From JACRFW01 sp964531745 (GTDB lineage Bacteria; Patescibacteriota; Patescibacteriia; Magasanikbacterales; GWA2-37-8): a stretch of 54,158 nucleotides of DNA. The translations under genes were made by a program, and so were the position numbers. Position 1 is the stretch's first letter. Each line of letters begins with the position of its first letter. Location of the stretch: positions 1 through 54,158 of the forward strand of contig CAZHFX010000002.1 in NCBI GenBank assembly GCA_964531745.1. Reading direction: 5' to 3'. Below, one piece after another: positions 49,548 through 54,158 of the stretch. A model generated the notes under the pieces. It saw nothing but the letters and a program-made list of their open reading frames with translations. It was not told where the DNA came from and did no database searches.

Positions 49548-49558
49548 GTATTTATTCA

Positions 49559-49617
49559 TTTCTCTCTCCCAGTTTGGCGCGAAAACGCGCGTCGCGCACC
49601 AAACTGGGAGAGAGAAA
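49559..49617. repeat. Nested perfect inverted repeat between the anti-sigma gene and the S-layer gene
   Basis: 19-bp perfect arms; TCTCTCTCCCAGTTTGG (49561-49577) pairs with CCAAACTGGGAGAGAGA (49599-49615), plus two outer T-A pairs. The loop contains GCGCG-AAAA-CGCGC. No T-tract follows in either direction, so termination is uncertain. The layout resembles 39671-39719. Confidence 0.75.
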
Positions 49618-49619
49618 AT

Positions 49620-49779
49620 AGTTAACCATAAGGCCAGCGCTTAAAGGTCGAAAGTCGCGTATGCGATTTGCCTGCCTTCCTGTGGGCCTCGGCGCAAGCT
49701 GGGACCGCAAGCTCTAGTCAATTGATCCCGAGTTACTCGAGACGCAATTGCCTAGCAGCATTAAATTGCTAAATTATTT
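49620..49779 (+). promoter_or_regulatory. Structured 5' leader of the S-layer-like gene
   Basis: About 160 bases with hairpins, among them CGAG-TTA-CTCG between two CAATTG boxes (49721-49751) and TAGCA...TGCTA (49754-49772) next to the start codon. No SD is present. No clear sigma70 promoter is visible, so an ECF promoter is possible. Long stable leaders are known for S-layer mRNAs in other bacteria. Confidence 0.4.
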
Positions 49780-52700
49780 ATGTCAAATGTATTAAAGTTA
49801 GGAAAGAAAGTCCTGACCGTTAGTACTGTCTTTACCACCATGTTATGGTCGGTTGGCGTAGCGAGCTTGGTGCCAGCAGTGGCTCAGGCGGCTGCCTGCC
49901 CCTCTTTCAGCTCTGGTGATATGGTGAAAGTGACTGGGAAACCAGCCATTTACTCCGTAGACAGCAACGGCAAGCTGCTTTACTTCCCCAGTGGCGATGA
50001 GTTCAAAAGTTGGAATGTAGACAACAAATATAGCGGTTACACCACTATTTCACAAGAGTGTTTTGACGCTCTGCCAATTCCAGTCAATGCTCCATACGGA
50101 GTCGGTTTCCGACCGGGCTCTTACACTCTCAAACGCGCTTCATCTGATCAATTATACGTTGTAGAGCCGGGCAACAAACTGGCAAAAATTACGGTGGCTG
50201 CCGCTAACGCGCTCTATGGAATGGGTCACAAGACTTTTACGATCGCTGATGTGTTTTGGCCAAATTATGGCAATGACCGCGGCGTTGAAGTAACTGAATC
50301 CAAAGTGCACCCAGGCATGCTCGTCAAAAATGGCGGCAAGAATTGGTATGTTGACGCCGACAGCAAATTGCGCGAAGTTTCTGACACCGGTTTCACTGCC
50401 AACCGCTTCAAGACAGCGTTTGTGCGCGCGGCGACCGATGATATGATTGCTGGTTTGAGCGTTGGCGAAAAAATTGACGCCCTCGTGGCATCAGTCGCTG
50501 ATCGTTCCCAGACTGGCGGTGGATCAAGCTCTACTACGGCTACTACTACGACCACCACCACCACTACAACCACCACTCCGGCCCCAGTGGCAACCACCAC
50601 CGGCAGTTTGACCGTAGCTCTCGCTTCAGACAATCCAGTCGCGGCTACGATCGTTTCTGATTCCGGCACGAACGGCGCCCAGTCCATGATTCCGGTTCTC
50701 AAGTTGAATCTCACGGCCGCGGGCGGCGAAGCTAAAATCACAAGCATCAAGCTTGTTCGTTCTGGTATTTCCGCTGATACTGATATCAGCAATATGTACC
50801 TTTACGATGGCGAAACGCAAGTTGTTAGCAACCCGAGTGTTTCCAACAACAGCATCACATTTACCAAGAGCGCTGGCATCGTAACGATTGCTTCCGGAGC
50901 CAGCAAGACCCTGGTGGCTAAGTTGGATTTGAAGAATGCTGTAACAGCTGGCAAGGAGTTCGTTTTCTCGGTAGACGCTGGAACTGATGTCGTTGTGTCC
51001 GGCGGCGGAACGGTGAGCGGGACCTTCCCAGTAAAGAGCAATGTCTTTACTTCTGCCGCAGTTTCTGATCTTGGCAAACTTGTGTTTACCAACGTCAGCC
51101 CAACGGCCGCTGGCACAGTTGATCCAGGCACCACTGGTTTTGAAATCTGGAGATTCACGGCGGCTAGCACCAACCAGGACATGCAAATCCGCAAGATCGT
51201 TCTCACCATGGTTGGTTCAATCAATGTTGGCGACCTTCAGAATTTCAGTCTCTGGGACGGATCCACGCAGATTGGTTCCACGGTAGTTGATATGGATTCC
51301 AGTAAGCTTGTTACGTTGGATTTAAGCGCGGCTCCATATTTGGTGACCAAAGGCCAAACCAAGACCTTGAGTCTCAAGGCTGACGTCGTGGCCGGCACCA
51401 ACCGCACTTTTTACGCCTCTTTCCAGAATTCCGGCGATATCGTTTCCTATGACAAGAACTATGGGGTGTTTGTCAAAACGAACGGCACTGACACTTTCAC
51501 GGTTCTTTCGCCAGTAACCGGAACTACCGCAGTAAGTTACACTATCAACACCGGTAGCTTAACCCAGACTTTGTCCGCTGACTCGCCGACCGGCAACATC
51601 GCCGATGGCGCGACCAATGTTACATTAGCCAAATTCCTCTGGAAAGCGAACGGCGAGGATATCAAAGTTTCCAGCTTGAATGTGTCTTCCACTTCAAGCG
51701 GCAACTCCTTGTCCAACGTCCGTCTCTTGGTGGATGGCTCGCAGGTTGGTAGCACTATCTCCACCCTTACAGCCAATGGCGCAAGCAACAACGGTTGGGG
51801 AACATTCGGCAACAGCTTTATTATTAAAGCTGGCAAGAGCGCCGTTGTTTCTGTCGTCGCCGACACTACTCATAGCAGTGTCGCCGCGGACGAAACGGTC
51901 ATCGCTGGTTTCCCGGCCGGTTCAAGCAATGCCCAAGGCACCGTTTCCTTGACCAGCATTAGCTCAGTTGGCACGAATGCCAATACTTTGACCGTTAAGG
52001 CCGGCACTGTTACTGTGTCCAAGAATGCGGCCTTTGGCGATAAGAGCTCTTCAAACCCGACTGGTCCGGTCAATGCCTCGGGGGTGAAAGTCGCCTCGCT
52101 GGTCATTGTGGCTGGCGCGGGAGAAGATGTTGATCTATCACAAGTGGTTCTGCGCGATAACGCTGCCAGCACTTGTGTTGGCACTTACATGCAGAATTTG
52201 ACATTGAAGGATTCCGCTGGCAAACAGCTGGGCACAACCGTGTCCAATCCGTCCACGACTTGCACGACGCAAAATTCATTCACCTATAACATTTCGCCGG
52301 TCGTTACCATTACTAACGGCGCGCAATATGTTATTGATGTGTTTGCTGATTTGAAAGCCTCGCTTACGACCGCGACCGCGCTCTTAGATGTCAACACGAT
52401 TACGGCGAGCGGCAAGACAACTGGCACTGACGCCAGCGCGACTTCCCAGAATAAAGAGCTCCAAAATTCGTATATCTCTTCAGTTGGCAGCTTGATGATC
52501 CAAGTTGATTCCGACACCGCGGTAGCCAATAACTACCTGATGGGCGCCACGGATCAAGTGCTTGGCAAATTCAAAATCAGCGCCTCGTCCACTGAAGCGA
52601 TTAACATCACCCAGTTGGTTCTTAGCGCCGACTTCAGTTCAGCCGCTACCGGCACCATCAAGAACGTCCGCTTAGTGGATGATCTCACTGGATTGCAAAT

Positions 52701-53616
52701 CGGCACAGCCGTTTCATCTTTCAATGACACGGTAGCCGGTTCCAGCGCGGCCACTGGCACCTATTCGCACGCCACTTTCACCGGTTTGAATCTTCAGGTT
52801 AGCGCCGGCATCTCCAAGACCGTTCAGGTGAAAGCCGATATTACCACTTATGTGGATGGCGGCTATACAACCACTGGCCAAAAGGTAGGTTTGGCTGTAT
52901 TAGCGGCGTATACCGGCGTGGTGAGCGGGACTAACCCGATTACCGCGACCGGCGCTTCTTCCGGAAGCACGGTTACCGCTACAGTTTCCAACAGCGGAAC
53001 TATCAACAACTATGGCACATCAGCCGCGGCCGGCCCGTTGATGGGCGGCGCGTATGTTGCCACAGCGACGTTGTATCGCGCCAAACTAACTACAGCCTGG
53101 TCCACGGATACTCCAAGCGGAGCCGCTTCCCCAGGGACTAGCCAGACCGTTGCTAAGTTCGTGGTTACGAACCTGGCCAACGCCGGTTCGTACACCGCTA
53201 CAGTGAACCTTGTCAACTTTGATCTTTCCACCACTATTTCCGCCGCGGTTGGCACCAATTCCACCCGCGCGTTGACAGTGTACAAAGATTCATTGGCAAC
53301 CACCGCGCTTGCTACCAGCAATTTTGCGGCTGCCGAGAAGTTTGATGGCACGGGTCCTTCTGGATCTGTCGCCGCCGCGTCAACCAGGATTGCCGAAAGC
53401 GACTTTACTGACGTAGACATTGCGTCAGGGGCCAGCAAGACTTTCTACGTAACGCTTGATACTTCGGATGCGGCAAGCACCAAGTCTCTCTCAATACGTA
53501 TTCCGGCTGGCACCGCGAGCAGCAACCTCGGCTTCCTCTGGACTGATGGCGTGAGCACCAGTCTCACCGCCATGGGCGCCGATCTGCCGCTCCTGTATAA
53601 GACCTTCACTTACTAG
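49780..53616 (+). CDS. S-layer-like major surface protein
   Basis: 1,278 aa. Signal peptide 1-~38 (VLTVSTVFTTMLWSVGVASLVPAVAQA|A). Residues ~40-245 hold two repeats common in Patescibacteria exported proteins (DMVKVTGKPAIYSVDSNGKLLYFPSGDEF; GMLVKNGGKNWYVDADSKLREV). A Thr/Pro linker follows (~253-272). The rest is about eight Ig-like beta repeats, each starting like LVFTNVSPTAAGT or LTQTLSADSPTGNIADGATNV. Codon use is strongly biased (many ..C codons for Thr, Asn, Phe), unlike most neighbours, as in highly expressed genes. There is only one Cys pair in the first 110 residues and a few elsewhere, and no membrane anchor at the end. It lies next to a sigma/anti-sigma pair and glycan genes. S-layer role is inferred from size, composition and codon bias. 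Confidence 0.82.
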   Translation: MSNVLKLGKKVLTVSTVFTTMLWSVGVASLVPAVAQAAACPSFSSGDMVKVTGKPAIYSVDSNGKLLYFPSGDEFKSWNVDNKYSGYTTISQECFDALPIPVNAPYGVGFRPGSYTLKRASSDQLYVVEPGNKLAKITVAAANALYGMGHKTFTIADVFWPNYGNDRGVEVTESKVHPGMLVKNGGKNWYVDADSKLREVSDTGFTANRFKTAFVRAATDDMIAGLSVGEKIDALVASVADRSQTGGGSSSTTATTTTTTTTTTTTPAPVATTTGSLTVALASDNPVAATIVSDSGTNGAQSMIPVLKLNLTAAGGEAKITSIKLVRSGISADTDISNMYLYDGETQVVSNPSVSNNSITFTKSAGIVTIASGASKTLVAKLDLKNAVTAGKEFVFSVDAGTDVVVSGGGTVSGTFPVKSNVFTSAAVSDLGKLVFTNVSPTAAGTVDPGTTGFEIWRFTAASTNQDMQIRKIVLTMVGSINVGDLQNFSLWDGSTQIGSTVVDMDSSKLVTLDLSAAPYLVTKGQTKTLSLKADVVAGTNRTFYASFQNSGDIVSYDKNYGVFVKTNGTDTFTVLSPVTGTTAVSYTINTGSLTQTLSADSPTGNIADGATNVTLAKFLWKANGEDIKVSSLNVSSTSSGNSLSNVRLLVDGSQVGSTISTLTANGASNNGWGTFGNSFIIKAGKSAVVSVVADTTHSSVAADETVIAGFPAGSSNAQGTVSLTSISSVGTNANTLTVKAGTVTVSKNAAFGDKSSSNPTGPVNASGVKVASLVIVAGAGEDVDLSQVVLRDNAASTCVGTYMQNLTLKDSAGKQLGTTVSNPSTTCTTQNSFTYNISPVVTITNGAQYVIDVFADLKASLTTATALLDVNTITASGKTTGTDASATSQNKELQNSYISSVGSLMIQVDSDTAVANNYLMGATDQVLGKFKISASSTEAINITQLVLSADFSSAATGTIKNVRLVDDLTGLQIGTAVSSFNDTVAGSSAATGTYSHATFTGLNLQVSAGISKTVQVKADITTYVDGGYTTTGQKVGLAVLAAYTGVVSGTNPITATGASSGSTVTATVSNSGTINNYGTSAAAGPLMGGAYVATATLYRAKLTTAWSTDTPSGAASPGTSQTVAKFVVTNLANAGSYTATVNLVNFDLSTTISAAVGTNSTRALTVYKDSLATTALATSNFAAAEKFDGTGPSGSVAAASTRIAESDFTDVDIASGASKTFYVTLDTSDAASTKSLSIRIPAGTASSNLGFLWTDGVSTSLTAMGADLPLLYKTFTY

Positions 53617-53650
53617 TAGAATTAGTTTAGTGGTAGCACAGAACCATTCT

Positions 53651-53706
53651 TCGCCCAGAGCATTGGGCGAAACACCCCCCGACTTAGTCGGGGGGTTGTT
53701 TTTTTA
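53651..53706 (+). terminator. Double hairpin terminator of the S-layer-like gene
   Basis: First TCGCCCA-GAGCAT-TGGGCGA (53651-53670), then CCCCCCGAC-TTA-GTCGGGGGG (53675-53695) with TTGTTTTTTTAT. Confidence 0.92.
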
Positions 53707-53748
53707 TCGGTTTTTCGGTAGAATAGGCGAGCACTTTATTTGTTTTGT

Positions 53749-54158
53749 ATGCAACGTTATCTGTCGGCGGTTATACGGTATGGGTTGTATGGCACTTTAT
53801 TTTTGCCGTTGCTCTTTACCTCCTTCACTTATTTTCCATGGCTTTTTGGCAAGACGATTATTTTTCAGATAGTTGTTGAGTTACTGCTTCTCTGCTGGCT
53901 GTTATGGGCTGTTAAAGGCCGTCCGGCCTCGCTTGCTCTCCGTGGCCTAGATTGGTCCATCATTATTTTTCTTTCTATACTTATTATCACGGCGATTACC
54001 GGGGTTAGTTTTGCTCATAGTTTTTGGGGGTATCAGGCGCGCGCGGACGGTGTTTTCACTTGGCTGCATTTTGGCGTGTGGTATTTTTTGATGGTGAATA
54101 CATTTAAAAAACCGGAAGATTGGAAAAAATTGCTTGCCATCAGCGTCGGCGTGGCAGT
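53749..54158 (+). CDS. O-antigen-ligase-like membrane protein, 5' part
   Basis: Open from ATG 53749 to the window end (136 codons). MQRYLSAVIRYGLYGTLFLPLLFTSFTYFPWLFGK and IIFQIVVELLLLCWLLWAV are the first two membrane spans; LDWSIIIFLSILIITAITGVSFAHSFWG is a third; WLHFGVWYFLMVNTF a fourth. The pattern is that of the O-antigen ligase/polymerase (Wzy/WaaL) proteins common in Patescibacteria, which join or polymerise lipid-linked glycans at the outer membrane face. The conserved outside loop with catalytic residues lies beyond the window. Own transcript after a strong terminator. Confidence 0.75.
   Translation, partial: MQRYLSAVIRYGLYGTLFLPLLFTSFTYFPWLFGKTIIFQIVVELLLLCWLLWAVKGRPASLALRGLDWSIIIFLSILIITAITGVSFAHSFWGYQARADGVFTWLHFGVWYFLMVNTFKKPEDWKKLLAISVGVA

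Noticed and set aside
50530..50590. Simple-sequence ACT/ACC repeat as a phase-variation tract
   Set aside because: The repeat unit is in codon steps (poly-Thr linker) and mixed, so length changes would not shift the frame.
53617..53673. tRNA-like stretch after the S-layer gene (TAGTTTAGTGGTAGCAC)
   Set aside because: The D-arm-like words are there, but no acceptor, anticodon or T stems can be formed; the following bases pair as a terminator hairpin instead.

Overview
The window reads as part of a Candidate Phyla Radiation (Patescibacteria) genome, most likely from the Parcubacteria/ABY1 side; the phylum-level call rests on family content and is an inference. The signs are a 16S rRNA gene broken by an intron with a LAGLIDADG homing endonuclease, VirB2-like 'T4SS pilin' N-termini on very large surface proteins, TSP3-repeat membrane proteins, a DUF5667 partner for an ECF sigma factor, an S-layer-like protein, tight gene packing, and few Shine-Dalgarno (SD) sites even though the anti-SD of the 16S is intact. 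UGA is used as a stop (code 11). Recurrent promoters fit TTGAC(A/G)-N17-TATACT, sometimes lying over the stop codon of the gene before. One run of 10 N at 17141-17150 is a scaffold gap inside a giant gene.

Layout. 1-1225: 3' end of 16S rRNA with intron, then a terminator; no 23S or 5S follows in the window. 1247-3784: a RHH/RelE toxin-antitoxin pair, a frameshifted PEP-utilising mobile-domain protein and a coiled-coil protein. 3836-4355: a high-GC single-gene cassette on the minus strand. 4414-4800: tRNA-Val(GAC) and tRNA-Ile(GAT). 4861-7364: lepB, hisS, rpsU. 7409-23145: envelope block with two pilin-anchored proteins (the second about 3,770 aa) and three TSP3-repeat membrane proteins. 23153-29016: ybeY, dgkA, ftsA, ftsZ, nrdR, a membrane protein and pyk. 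29045-33446: an unknown operon ending in a 1,262-aa protein. 33449-39395: glyA(-), thiE, elp3(-), a Trm9-like methyltransferase and a glycosyltransferase. 39443-40439: a small promoter/terminator unit, a large palindrome, and a second high-GC gene whose 3' UTR carries a multi-helix RNA, a complete hammerhead ribozyme and a terminator. 40461-44994: EamA transporter, TIM-barrel hydrolase, tRNA-Val(TAC), amino-acid permease, metK with a structured leader. 45056-49547: membrane Ig-like protein(-), HTH regulator(-), perfect palindromes, ECF sigma plus DUF5667 protein. 49780-end: S-layer-like protein and the start of an O-antigen-ligase-like protein.

How it fits together. Much of the DNA serves the cell envelope: signal peptidase I, pilin-anchored giants, calcium-repeat proteins, an S-layer candidate preceded by its own sigma/anti-sigma pair, undecaprenol/diacylglycerol kinase, glycosyltransferase and O-antigen ligase. 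The division pair ftsA/ftsZ sits just after this block. The two most notable points are (i) a textbook type III hammerhead ribozyme between an unusual high-GC gene and its terminator, next to another structured RNA, and (ii) elp3 divergent from a methyltransferase with Trm9/ALKBH8-like features, which together predict a bacterial mcm5U34 wobble-modification pathway.
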